A stretch of DNA of 64,000 bases from Labilibaculum sp. (GTDB lineage: Bacteria; Bacteroidota; Bacteroidia; Bacteroidales; Marinifilaceae), in assembly GCA_016342745.1 (NCBI GenBank), contig JAEINT010000004.1, positions 62,001-126,000 of the forward strand, written 5' to 3'. Made by a program: the position numbers and the translations under genes. Shown in pieces: positions 9,900-17,601 of the stretch; the stretch's first letter is position 1; every line of letters starts with the position of its first letter. The notes beneath the pieces are model-generated. The model saw only the letters and a program-made list of their open reading frames with translations, was not told the DNA's origin and did no database searches.

Positions 9900-11129
9900 A
9901 TGAAATTCTCAAAAGATGCTAAAATAGGACTTGTTGTCATTGGAGCAATTGTAATTCTAATTTGGGGAGTAAGTTTCTTGAAGGGATTTAACGTCTTCTC
10001 CAGCGAACAATTTTTTTATGCCAGCTATGACCGCGTAGATGGTTTAAAGAAATCAAGCTATGTCACCCTTAAAGGTTTTAAGGTAGGACAAATAAAATCA
10101 ATTCGATTTAGCAATGCATCAGCAGATCAACTACTCGTTCAATTTTCTATTTCTGAAGATTTTAAATTGCCAGTAAATTCTATTGCGCATATTGAAAGTT
10201 CAGATATCATGGGAACAAAACAAATCAAACTGATTCCTGGAAATTCAAAAAGTATTCTTCAATCAGGAGACACAATTAAAGGAAGCATCGAAGGGGATTT
10301 AAAGGAGCAAGTAAGTATGCAAATGCTCCCTTTAAAAAAGAAGGCCGAAAAATTGATGTCTGGAGTGGATTCCGTACTTACAGTAATACAATATATATTT
10401 AATGAAAACACAAGAGACAATCTAACGAGAAGTTTTGGGAGTATCGAACAGACATTTAAAAAACTGGAGAATGCATCAGGGACTCTTGACACAATAATTA
10501 CAGGACAAAAAAGTCATTTTGAAAATATCTTTTCGAATGTCGATTCAATAACAACAAACTTAAAAGATAACAATAAAAATATCTCAAGCATATTAACCAA
10601 TTTCTCTTCCATTAGCGATTCATTATCTGCAGCCGACATTGCCCAGACAATTAATAACGCTAAGCTAACATTAAAGCAAACCAATGAAATTCTTGATAAG
10701 ATTAATTCAGGAAAAGGTTCAATGGGTATGTTAATAAATAACGATACCTTATATATGAACTTAGAGGCAGCCTCTAATGGTTTAACGAATTTATTAATTG
10801 ATGTAAAGAATAATCCTAAAAAATACATGCACTTTTCTTTATTCGATACAGGTAAAACTGTTTATATGAATTCTGATAAATCTAAAAAGAAAAGAGATAA
10901 GTTAAATCAAGTTTATTATCGAGTACAAATTCTTTCAGCTTCGAAGCAAATCGCTCTGGATGACGCTAGTTTAAAGGGACATAAGAAAGTTCAAGAGATC
11001 TTTTTTAATGGTCGATACAAATACACAATTGGACATACTCAGAACTATAAAGAAATTATACGTCAACTTAAAAAAATCAAGGAAGATTTTCCAGATGCCT
11101 TTGTCATAAAGATTAGCCCTGAGAATTGA
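9900..11129 (+). CDS. MlaD/MCE family protein with C-terminal SPOR-like domain
   Basis: This is a 409-residue protein. One N-terminal membrane segment (about 8-28) is followed by an MCE domain (about 36-115: YDRVDGLKKSSYVTLKGFKVGQI, SDIMGTKQIKLIPG). A long helical region (about 130-300) follows, as in MlaD/PqiB-type proteins that shuttle phospholipids between membranes. The last 75 residues (YRVQILSASKQI; GRYKYTIGHTQNYKEI) match the C-terminal domain of the amidase just upstream. Cognate MlaE/MlaF genes are not in the window. It is probably co-transcribed with the amidase. Outer-membrane lipid homeostasis is inferred from the family and from nearby lptD. Confidence 0.85.
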   Translation: MKFSKDAKIGLVVIGAIVILIWGVSFLKGFNVFSSEQFFYASYDRVDGLKKSSYVTLKGFKVGQIKSIRFSNASADQLLVQFSISEDFKLPVNSIAHIESSDIMGTKQIKLIPGNSKSILQSGDTIKGSIEGDLKEQVSMQMLPLKKKAEKLMSGVDSVLTVIQYIFNENTRDNLTRSFGSIEQTFKKLENASGTLDTIITGQKSHFENIFSNVDSITTNLKDNNKNISSILTNFSSISDSLSAADIAQTINNAKLTLKQTNEILDKINSGKGSMGMLINNDTLYMNLEAASNGLTNLLIDVKNNPKKYMHFSLFDTGKTVYMNSDKSKKKRDKLNQVYYRVQILSASKQIALDDASLKGHKKVQEIFFNGRYKYTIGHTQNYKEIIRQLKKIKEDFPDAFVIKISPEN

Positions 11130-11517
11130 ATTTTATTTAACGACTGTGATTATAGTAAATTAAAAGCTCATAATCTATTGAACCACTACCAACTAGAACA
11201 AGTTTGTAAATCTACTTAACAGGCTATGTTTTATGTTTAATCTAGAATGAGTTTACATTAGCTAATAAAGACCTAAAAGTATGTTACACGGAAATGATTA
11301 GATACCAGAAAGTTAAACAAACTAAAGCTTTAAGTTGTTCATTTTCAATCAATTAACAAATGTCATTTTTTTACATTTCTGTATCCCTTATTTTCCGCAT
11401 GCTAGTAAATGTTTTTAAAAAGTCAAGAGCAAAATAATTTTTTTTTAAGTTTTTTTTTCACAATCTTGCATAAGCAAAATTTGACACACCCATATTTTTT
11501 AAAACGCTGAAACAGAA
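11130..11517. other. 388-bp intergenic region upstream of dnaA
   Basis: The region is AT-rich and holds poly-T tracts just before dnaA (about 11440-11460). No cluster of DnaA boxes (TTATCCACA type), ORF or hairpin terminator was found by eye. It most likely carries the dnaA promoter. I cannot support an origin here. Confidence 0.4.
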
Positions 11518-12948
11518 ATGAATAATAATCACTCCCAGGTTTGGAATAATTGCTTGGCTGTAATAAAGGACAATGTTCCTCCAATTAGTTACAAAACTTG
11601 GTTCGAACCTATCGTACCATTAAATTTGGAGAATCAGATCCTGACCTTACAAGTTCCAAGCCATTTCTTCTACGAATATCTGGAAGAACAGTACATTGAT
11701 ATTCTTCGAAAAACACTGCGCAAAGAGATTGGCAACAGTGCTAAATTGGAGTACAATGTAGTGATGGAAAATAATCACATTGCAAATGCAAAACCTGTTT
11801 CGGTTATAGTACCTGGAAATAATGGCTCAAATACTAAAAACCGTCCGGTTAGTATGCCAAACGACAAGGAAGAACAAACAATTAAAAATCCTTTCGTTAT
11901 CCCAGGAATTAAAAAATTGCACATTGATTCGCAATTAAATCCAGATTATTCGTTCACTAACTTTATTGAAGGTGAATGCAACAGATTGGCAAGATCAGCG
12001 GGTGTGGCTGTTTCTGAAAATCCTGGAGGTACAGCGTTTAATCCATTAGTATTATATGGTGATTCTGGTTTAGGTAAAACTCACTTAGCTCAAGCAATTG
12101 GAATTAAAACTAAAGAGCTTTATCAAGACAAGACAGTATTATATGTAAGTGCAAATAAATTTCAAACTCAATTTACTGAAGCAATTCGAAATAATAACAA
12201 GAATGACTTCCTTCATTTTTATCAAATGATCGACGTTCTTATTATTGATGATATTCAGGAATTGGCAGGTAAGGAAAAAACACAAAATACATTTTTCCAT
12301 ATTTTCAACCATTTACATCAATCAGGTAAGCAGTTAATTCTTACATCTGATAAAGCTCCTATTGAATTGAAAGGAATGGAAAATCGTTTGCTTTCTCGAT
12401 TTAAGTGGGGTCTTTCTGCAGATCTTCAGAATCCAGATTACGAAACAAGAGTTCGTATTTTGCATCAGAAAGCATACAAAGATGGTATTGTACTTGATAA
12501 TGATGTTATTGAATACATTGCAAGCCACGTAACAAACAACGTAAGAGAATTAGAAGGTGCTTTAATTTCATTATTGGCACAATCTACTTTAAATAAAAAG
12601 GAATTAAATCTTGAACTAGCGATTACAATTATTGACAAGCTGGTTAAGAATACAAAAAGAGAATTGTCAATTGATTACATTCAGAAAGTGGTTTGTGACC
12701 ACTTCTCATTACCAATTGATGTGTTGCAAGCGAAAACTAGAAAGAGAGAAATTGTACAAGCAAGACAAATTGCAATGTATTTTTCTAAATCACTAACAAA
12801 AGCTTCTTTGGCTTCGATTGGTTCACAAATCGGAAAAAAAGATCACGCAACTGTTCTTCATGCTTGTAAAACGGTAAACAATTTGATTGACACTGATAGA
12901 GGTTTCAAAACTCAGATTGATGAAATCGATAAAAAATTAAAAATGTAG
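11518..12948 (+). CDS. dnaA: Chromosomal replication initiator protein DnaA
   Basis: The protein has 476 residues and the full four-domain layout. Domain I (WNNCLAVIKDNVPPISYKTWFEPIVPL) is followed by a short linker (about 85-135) and the AAA+ domain with Walker A GDSGLGKT (181-188), Walker B VLIIDDIQEL (about 240) and sensor motifs. The domain IV DNA-binding signature KKDHATVLHACKTV lies at about 440. DnaA-ATP opens the replication origin and also regulates transcription. The length is normal. The gene stands alone between MlaD and a transporter, with a strong terminator behind it. Confidence 0.98.
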   Translation: MNNNHSQVWNNCLAVIKDNVPPISYKTWFEPIVPLNLENQILTLQVPSHFFYEYLEEQYIDILRKTLRKEIGNSAKLEYNVVMENNHIANAKPVSVIVPGNNGSNTKNRPVSMPNDKEEQTIKNPFVIPGIKKLHIDSQLNPDYSFTNFIEGECNRLARSAGVAVSENPGGTAFNPLVLYGDSGLGKTHLAQAIGIKTKELYQDKTVLYVSANKFQTQFTEAIRNNNKNDFLHFYQMIDVLIIDDIQELAGKEKTQNTFFHIFNHLHQSGKQLILTSDKAPIELKGMENRLLSRFKWGLSADLQNPDYETRVRILHQKAYKDGIVLDNDVIEYIASHVTNNVRELEGALISLLAQSTLNKKELNLELAITIIDKLVKNTKRELSIDYIQKVVCDHFSLPIDVLQAKTRKREIVQARQIAMYFSKSLTKASLASIGSQIGKKDHATVLHACKTVNNLIDTDRGFKTQIDEIDKKLKM

Positions 12949-12983
12949 TTTTTAACTACTAACTACTATAATTACTACCCTAG

Positions 12984-13014
12984 AAAGCAGATTCAATTTG
13001 AATCTGCTTTTCTT
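12984..13014 (+). terminator. Terminator of dnaA
   Basis: A stem of about 13 bp (AAAGCAGATTCAA pairing with TTTGAATCTGCTTT) with almost no loop is followed by T-rich DNA, 36 bp after the dnaA stop. Confidence 0.85.
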
Positions 13015-13061
13015 ATTTTAAGATCAGGATTTTTTGATTACTTTGCGCCAAATTCAAAAAC

Positions 13062-13922
13062 ATGCTTAATCTACTATTTGCAATTCTTACTTCAGCCGGA
13101 ATCTTTATCACCTTTAAATACCTTGAAAAATATAAGGTTGATATTTTACTAGCAATTATCATTAACTATATAACCGCCGCTATTTGCGGGTATTTATTAT
13201 CCGACAAAGCATTTGTTGTTCAAAATATAATTCACGAAGATTGGTTTAATATCTCGATATTAATTGGAGCTTTATTTATCGTTGTTTTCTTTATTATTGG
13301 TCGCTCAACACAAAAAGCTGGAATCTCGGTCACCACCTTGGCCAGCAAAATGTCTTTTGTATTGCCCTTACTATTTTCAATTCTATATTATCAAGAAGCT
13401 GTATCTACAAATAAGATTTTAGGTATTGTAATTGCAATTAGTGCCGTTCTCTTAAGTATTTACAAAGGGAAAAGTGATAAATTAAATCGACAGTACATTT
13501 GGTTACCGGTGCTTCTATTTTTTGGAGCCGGAACCGTTGATTCTTTGGTTAAATATGCACAACAAGAATTCTTAAGCAATGGAGGTACAGAACAGTTCTC
13601 TACCCTATTATTTGCTATTGCGGGAATATCGGGAATACTTACTTTATTAATTAAAAGAGAGAGCCTATTAAAGCTCTTACAAGTAAAAGTTTTAATTGGT
13701 GGCCTTGTTCTTGGTCTGGTAAATTTCGGATCCCTTTATTTTTTAATCGCATCTCTAAATAGTTCTGGATTTGATAGCTCAGTTGTTTTTAGCATTATCA
13801 ACATAGGAATTGTAGCTTGTTCGGTGTTAATTGGACTAGGCATTTTCAAAGAAAAACTAAACAAAGTGAATCTATTGGGGATTGTACTTGCATTTATTGC
13901 TATTTTTATTCTTACAAACTAA
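13062..13922 (+). CDS. EamA/DMT-family membrane transporter
   Basis: This 286-residue protein consists almost entirely of hydrophobic segments, about ten by eye, in the two-repeat arrangement of drug/metabolite transporters. Typical endings of each half are AVLLSIYKGK at the middle and LGIVLAFIAIFILTN at the C-terminus. The family exports amino acids, metabolites or drugs. The substrate is not predictable from sequence. It is followed 23 bp later by yigZ, suggesting one transcript. Confidence 0.85.
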   Translation: MLNLLFAILTSAGIFITFKYLEKYKVDILLAIIINYITAAICGYLLSDKAFVVQNIIHEDWFNISILIGALFIVVFFIIGRSTQKAGISVTTLASKMSFVLPLLFSILYYQEAVSTNKILGIVIAISAVLLSIYKGKSDKLNRQYIWLPVLLFFGAGTVDSLVKYAQQEFLSNGGTEQFSTLLFAIAGISGILTLLIKRESLLKLLQVKVLIGGLVLGLVNFGSLYFLIASLNSSGFDSSVVFSIINIGIVACSVLIGLGIFKEKLNKVNLLGIVLAFIAIFILTN

Positions 13923-13945
13923 ACAACACTACTTTTTAGCTAGTA

Positions 13946-14557
13946 ATGAGCAACGATACTTACAAAACAATAAGCGAAACGTCCGAGGGATTATACAAAG
14001 AAAAAGGAAGTAAATTTATTGCCTATGCTTACCCTGTAACTTCCGAAGAAGAAATTAAAGCACATATTGCAAGCCTAAAAAAAGAATATTACGATGCTCG
14101 TCATCATTGTTATGCATACATGCTTGGCGCTGATAAAAAAGATTTTAGAGCCAACGATGATGGTGAACCTTCTTCTACTGCTGGAAAGCCAATTCTAGGA
14201 CAAATACTATCGAAAGATCTTACCAACATTCTAATTGTGGTAATTCGCTATTTTGGAGGCACAAAATTAGGTGTTAGCGGTCTTATTCATGCCTACAAAA
14301 CTGCAGCATCTGAGGTAATTTCAAATGCTGAAATTCTCGACAAAACAGTTAACGACATCTACGATATTCATTTCGATTATTTGGTGATGAATGATGTAAT
14401 GAAAATCATAAAAGATGACCAGCCTTTACAATTGGGGCAAGATTTTAACTTGACCTGCAAAATTACCTTGAGCATTCGCCAAAGTGAAGTCGATCGAATC
14501 ATCGAAAAATTTAACAAAATTGACAGTGTAAAAACAGACTTTGTTAAAACAGTATAG
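13946..14557 (+). CDS. yigZ: YigZ/IMPACT family protein
   Basis: This 203-residue protein has the IMPACT domain at residues about 15-125, including KEKGSKFIAYAYPV, DARHHCYAYML, NDDGEPSSTAGKPIL and VVIRYFGGTKLGVSGLIHAY, which are the family signatures. A C-terminal ferredoxin-like DUF1949 part (about 135-195) follows. Bacterial members are thought to act in translation or ribosome-associated processes and the true activity is unsettled. Co-transcription with the upstream transporter is likely. A terminator hairpin overlaps its stop codon. Confidence 0.92.
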   Translation: MSNDTYKTISETSEGLYKEKGSKFIAYAYPVTSEEEIKAHIASLKKEYYDARHHCYAYMLGADKKDFRANDDGEPSSTAGKPILGQILSKDLTNILIVVIRYFGGTKLGVSGLIHAYKTAASEVISNAEILDKTVNDIYDIHFDYLVMNDVMKIIKDDQPLQLGQDFNLTCKITLSIRQSEVDRIIEKFNKIDSVKTDFVKTV

Positions 14558-14569
14558 TCTGTTTGTTTT
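14532..14569 (+). terminator. Hairpin overlapping the end of yigZ
   Basis: AAACAGACT (14532-14540) and AGTCTGTTT (14556-14564) form a perfect 9-bp inverted repeat that includes the stop codon region, followed by a short T-rich stretch. Confidence 0.55.
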
Positions 14570-14644
14570 CAAGATTATACATAAGTCGAACAATCGTATT
14601 TTCTATTTTACATGTTAAATTGTTAATAATTATTCTTTTTTTGA

Positions 14645-14677
14645 TTTGAATATAAGCATAATTTATACCTATATTTG
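14645..14677 (+). promoter_or_regulatory. Bacteroidota-type promoter of pyrB
   Basis: TTTG at 14645-14648 and TATATTTG at 14670-14677 are separated by 21 bp, an exact match to the TTTG/TAnnTTTG consensus of the phylum. Transcription would start near 14683, leaving a leader of about 265 nt before pyrB. Confidence 0.6.
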
Positions 14678-14686
14678 TAATCTAGA

Positions 14687-14944
14687 ATGAAGAGAGTATT
14701 AAATCAATCTAGAACCACAATTAATGCAAAAAGAAGTAAATGCCTTTACTTCTTCTTTCACATTTTTCATTTCTTATTTAGATGTAAACACGATGTAAGG
14801 ATTAATTCCCTTTTCTGTTATTTGGGTAATCCAATTCAACAATATTTTTCAAAAAAACCAACATTACTATTTAATTTAGTAATTGTTGGTTTTTTTTTGT
14901 GCCGAAAAAAAAACAATCATTTTATATACACTTTTAATTTTTAA
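14687..14944 (+). CDS. Possible pyrB leader peptide ORF (speculative)
   Basis: An 85-codon open frame begins almost at the predicted transcription start. It runs through both leader hairpins, including the terminator, and stops 3 nt before the pyrB start codon. It is rich in Phe and aromatic codons read from U-rich RNA and resembles no protein I know. The layout recalls the E. coli pyrL leader, whose translation through the attenuator depends on UTP-sensitive RNA polymerase pausing. The lack of room for a ribosome site argues against translation from the first ATG, so it may be only a chance open frame. Confidence 0.25.
   Translation: MKRVLNQSRTTINAKRSKCLYFFFHIFHFLFRCKHDVRINSLFCYLGNPIQQYFSKKPTLLFNLVIVGFFLCRKKNNHFIYTFNF
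14730..14754 (+). promoter_or_regulatory. Leader hairpin 1 (possible pause site) upstream of pyrB
   Basis: AAGAAGTAAA (14731-14740) pairs with TTTACTTCTT (14745-14754) over a 4-nt loop and is followed by a strongly pyrimidine-rich run to about 14780. A weak, AU-rich stem followed by U-rich RNA is the kind of signal where polymerase pausing could sense UTP. That role is inference. Confidence 0.45.
14851..14899 (+). terminator. Attenuator-like terminator in the pyrB leader
   Basis: AACCAACA + TTACTA (14856-14869) pairs with TAGTAA + TGTTGGTT (14877-14891, one bulged T) over a 7-nt loop, followed by a run of about nine T. It is a canonical intrinsic terminator, yet it sits downstream of the pyrB promoter and 49 bp before the pyrB start. 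This is the expected position of a transcription attenuator rather than of an end-of-gene terminator. Confidence 0.75.
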
Positions 14945-14947
14945 TCA

Positions 14948-15853
14948 ATGGATAACAAAAGTTTAGTATCGATCGACGACTACACAAAAGAAGAAATCCT
15001 AGAAGTTTTAGCTAGAGCAGCTGAATTCGAAAAAAATCCGAACTGCAACCTATTGGAAGGAAAAGTTGTAGCCTCTTTATTTTTCGAACCATCTACTCGA
15101 ACTCGCCTGAGTTTCGAAACTGCTATTAGCCGCATGGGTGGTAGAATTGTAGGATTCACCGATTCTTCTTCTTCAAGCGTTACTAAAGGGGAAACTTTAA
15201 AAGACACCACTAAAATGGTAAGTAACTACTGTGATTTAGTAGTTATGCGTCATCCAATTGAAGGATCTGCCCGTTATGCTTCAGAGGTTTCTGAAGTGCC
15301 AGTAATTAATGCAGGCGATGGTGCCAACCAACACCCAACCCAAACAATGCTCGATCTTTATTCAATCATGAAAACCCAGGGAACGCTTGAAAACCTGAAT
15401 ATTTTTATGGTGGGTGATTTGAAATATGGTCGTACTGTTCATTCTCTGTTAATGGCCTTATCTCATTTTAACCCTACCTTCCACTTTATCGCACCCAAAA
15501 CCTTAGAGATTCCTTTGGCCTACAAAATTTTCATGGATAAAAACAAAATTAAATATACCGAGCATAGCGAGTTCGACGAAATAATTAATGATGCTGATAT
15601 TTTATACATGACACGTGTTCAACGTGAACGTTTTGCTGATCCTTTAGAATATGAGAAAGTAAAAAATGTTTATATCCTTAAAAACGATATGCTTGCCAAC
15701 ACGAAGGATAACCTTCGCATTCTTCATCCACTGCCAAGAGTGAACGAAATTGATGTAGATGTTGACAGCAACCCGAAAGCATATTACTTTGAGCAAGCTT
15801 TAAATGGCGTATATGCCAGACAAGCAATTATGGCAAAAGCCCTTAATTTATAA
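14948..15853 (+). CDS. pyrB: Aspartate carbamoyltransferase catalytic subunit
   Basis: This 301-residue enzyme has the carbamoyl-phosphate loop [12 protein letters not shown] (STRTR 49-53), the HPTQ motif (about 129) and HPLPRVNEI (about 260), all as in active ATCases. It condenses carbamoyl phosphate and aspartate, the committed step of pyrimidine synthesis, in the cytoplasm. The regulatory chain gene pyrI follows 33 bp later, so a dodecameric, allosterically controlled holoenzyme like that of enterobacteria is expected. Expression is probably controlled by the leader described upstream. Confidence 0.97.
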   Translation: MDNKSLVSIDDYTKEEILEVLARAAEFEKNPNCNLLEGKVVASLFFEPSTRTRLSFETAISRMGGRIVGFTDSSSSSVTKGETLKDTTKMVSNYCDLVVMRHPIEGSARYASEVSEVPVINAGDGANQHPTQTMLDLYSIMKTQGTLENLNIFMVGDLKYGRTVHSLLMALSHFNPTFHFIAPKTLEIPLAYKIFMDKNKIKYTEHSEFDEIINDADILYMTRVQRERFADPLEYEKVKNVYILKNDMLANTKDNLRILHPLPRVNEIDVDVDSNPKAYYFEQALNGVYARQAIMAKALNL

Positions 15854-15886
15854 ACTTATATTCACGTCAAAAAAGCAGATCAACAT

Positions 15887-16345
15887 ATGAACGCAAAGAA
15901 AGAATTACAGGTAAGTGCCATTGAAAATGGAACCGTTATCGATCATATTCCAGCAGAATATCTATTTCAAGTAATCACGATTTTAGGTTTAGACAATTGT
16001 GGCAATTCAGTAACATTTGGAAACAACTTAGAGAGTAAATTATTAGGAAAGAAAGCAATTATTAAGATTTCTGATAAATTTTTCGAAGATGAAGAAATCA
16101 ATAAAATTTCTTTGATTGCTCCTCATGCAAAATTAAACATCATTCGCGACTATAAGGTTTCAGAGAAAAAAATTGTTGAAACACCTAAAAAAGTAATTGG
16201 TATTGCTAAATGTATGAATCCAAAGTGCATTACTAATGTAGAGGCGGTTACTACACGCTTTAAAGTAATCGAAGATTCTCCTATTACCTTAAAATGCCAC
16301 TACTGTGAGAAAATCACAGATCACAAGCACATTGAGATTATTTAA
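15887..16345 (+). CDS. pyrI: Aspartate carbamoyltransferase regulatory subunit
   Basis: This 152-residue protein has an N-terminal nucleotide-binding half (VSAIENGTVIDHIPAEYLFQV) and a C-terminal zinc half. The four cysteines have the spacing C-x4-C (109, 114) and C-x2-C (about 137, 140). PyrI binds CTP/ATP and bridges PyrB trimers. It is in operon with pyrB and followed by a strong terminator, which defines a two-gene transcription unit. Confidence 0.97.
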   Translation: MNAKKELQVSAIENGTVIDHIPAEYLFQVITILGLDNCGNSVTFGNNLESKLLGKKAIIKISDKFFEDEEINKISLIAPHAKLNIIRDYKVSEKKIVETPKKVIGIAKCMNPKCITNVEAVTTRFKVIEDSPITLKCHYCEKITDHKHIEII

Positions 16346-16369
16346 TTGATACTGTATATTAAATGAATG

Positions 16370-16397
16370 AAAAGAAGCCTATTTGGCTTCTTTTTTT
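16370..16397 (+). terminator. Terminator of pyrBI
   Basis: AAAAGAAGCC / GGCTTCTTTT is a perfect 10-bp stem with a 5-nt loop and a following T-run. Confidence 0.9.
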
Positions 16398-16481
16398 TGA
16401 ACCAATTTGTAGCAAAGAATACAGATCAAAGGATAATTATTACCTTTGTCGCTCTTTACAAATTGAATAAAATACAAGTAT

Positions 16482-17141
16482 ATGAATTCTTCGACCGAGC
16501 AAGTTCGTAATCGCATAACACAAGCTATTGAAAATGGACAAAATGGGAAACTTAGAGCCTGTAAAGAAGATTTACGTATTCTTTATACTAGCATAAAGAA
16601 CGAACCTTTCCTACTTTGGGAAGATGCTTTTATTTCTCAATTGGGAAAAGTAATTATCATGATGCTCCATATGGATTTAATTGATGATGAAGAACAAAAC
16701 ATTGGTTTAGCCCATCTCTCCTATGTTTATATTACAAAAGGAATTGAAAAAGAAGAGAGCCTAGCTCCTGACTATGATACTTGTGAACTTTTCCGCTTAA
16801 GAAAAGATCGAATTATTCTTTTGAAAAGCTTCGATGACTCCTTTGTTGATAGCTTACAGGAATTCTACTATGCAAACGAAAAGGCAAAAGATCGTGACGC
16901 CTATAACCTTCAGCGCAAAACGGTTTTAAGTCGTATGCCATTCCTACAATTTGCAGACATTCATGCCATAGAGAAAGATTACAAGAATTTACGAAATGAC
17001 GAGTATTTACTTGAGACTGCCAATTATATTGAACACGATAATGAAATTACTGCTGAAACTTTAAATGAAGGTTCTCTCCTGCATAAAATATTGTATAAGC
17101 ATACTTTGCAGAAATTAAAAGATGGAAAGTTGCTATACTAA
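16482..17141 (+). CDS. Conserved hypothetical cytoplasmic helical protein
   Basis: This 219-residue protein has no signal peptide, no membrane segment and no motif I recognise. It looks largely alpha-helical, with a repeat-like acidic and basic pattern (IENGQNGKLRACKEDLRILY; LFRLRKDRIILLKSFDDSFVDSL). A sequence TACCTTTG at 16441-16448 could be its -7 element. Its own promoter region follows the pyrBI terminator, so it is probably an independent unit. No function is proposed. Confidence 0.7.
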   Translation: MNSSTEQVRNRITQAIENGQNGKLRACKEDLRILYTSIKNEPFLLWEDAFISQLGKVIIMMLHMDLIDDEEQNIGLAHLSYVYITKGIEKEESLAPDYDTCELFRLRKDRIILLKSFDDSFVDSLQEFYYANEKAKDRDAYNLQRKTVLSRMPFLQFADIHAIEKDYKNLRNDEYLLETANYIEHDNEITAETLNEGSLLHKILYKHTLQKLKDGKLLY

Positions 17142-17601
17142 ATGGTAGTAATTCCTATTTGCCTGTTTTCTAGCATCATGGGCTTTTACTTTTCTCCATT
17201 AATGATTGAAGTAAGCAAAACAATTAAGCCAATTGAAAGCTTTACTGCATTCTATTGCGACAGATTATCCCGAATCACGATCAATTCGTAACTACAGATC
17301 ATAATTTCGGAAAAATACCACTGAATCATTCTGTGAGGGATTGTAGTGATATCCTTTTTCGAGGCACGATGGAAAAGATTTAACGAAAAGCCCGACCCGC
17401 AGGGACACAGCCAAATAAAAAAAAGACTTTTTTATCCGTAAAACATATAAAAGCTTATCGGTTTGCTCTTTTATTTATATCTTAATGCTTGAATTGGCAA
17501 AAAGCACGAAATGGCTGTAATTCTGACCGCCAATATGCTGTATTTCGAATGTTAAATACAGGATAAAACCAGCCGATTAAAACAATAAACGAAATTATTT
17601 T
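17142..17601. other. 460-bp intergenic region
   Basis: There is no convincing ORF. It contains the unusually GC-rich block described separately (17331-17413), then an A-run/T-run stretch (17416-17434). The promoter of the oxidoreductase gene is presumably within the last 100 bp, but I cannot identify it. Confidence 0.5.
17331..17413. repeat. Candidate structured extragenic repeat
   Basis: An 83-bp block, from GAGGGATTGTAGTGATATCC to AAAGCCCGACCCGCAGGGAC, is clearly richer in G+C than the flanking DNA. ATCCTTTT can pair with AAAAGAT across CGAGGCACGATGG, and CCC-GACCCGCA-GGG can form a second small hairpin. It looks like the dispersed extragenic elements seen in other Bacteroidota genomes, from memory and not searched. 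Only one copy is present in this window. Confidence 0.4.

Noticed and set aside
11130-11517. Replication origin upstream of dnaA
   Set aside because: No cluster of DnaA boxes was seen by eye, and the poly-T tract alone is not sufficient evidence.
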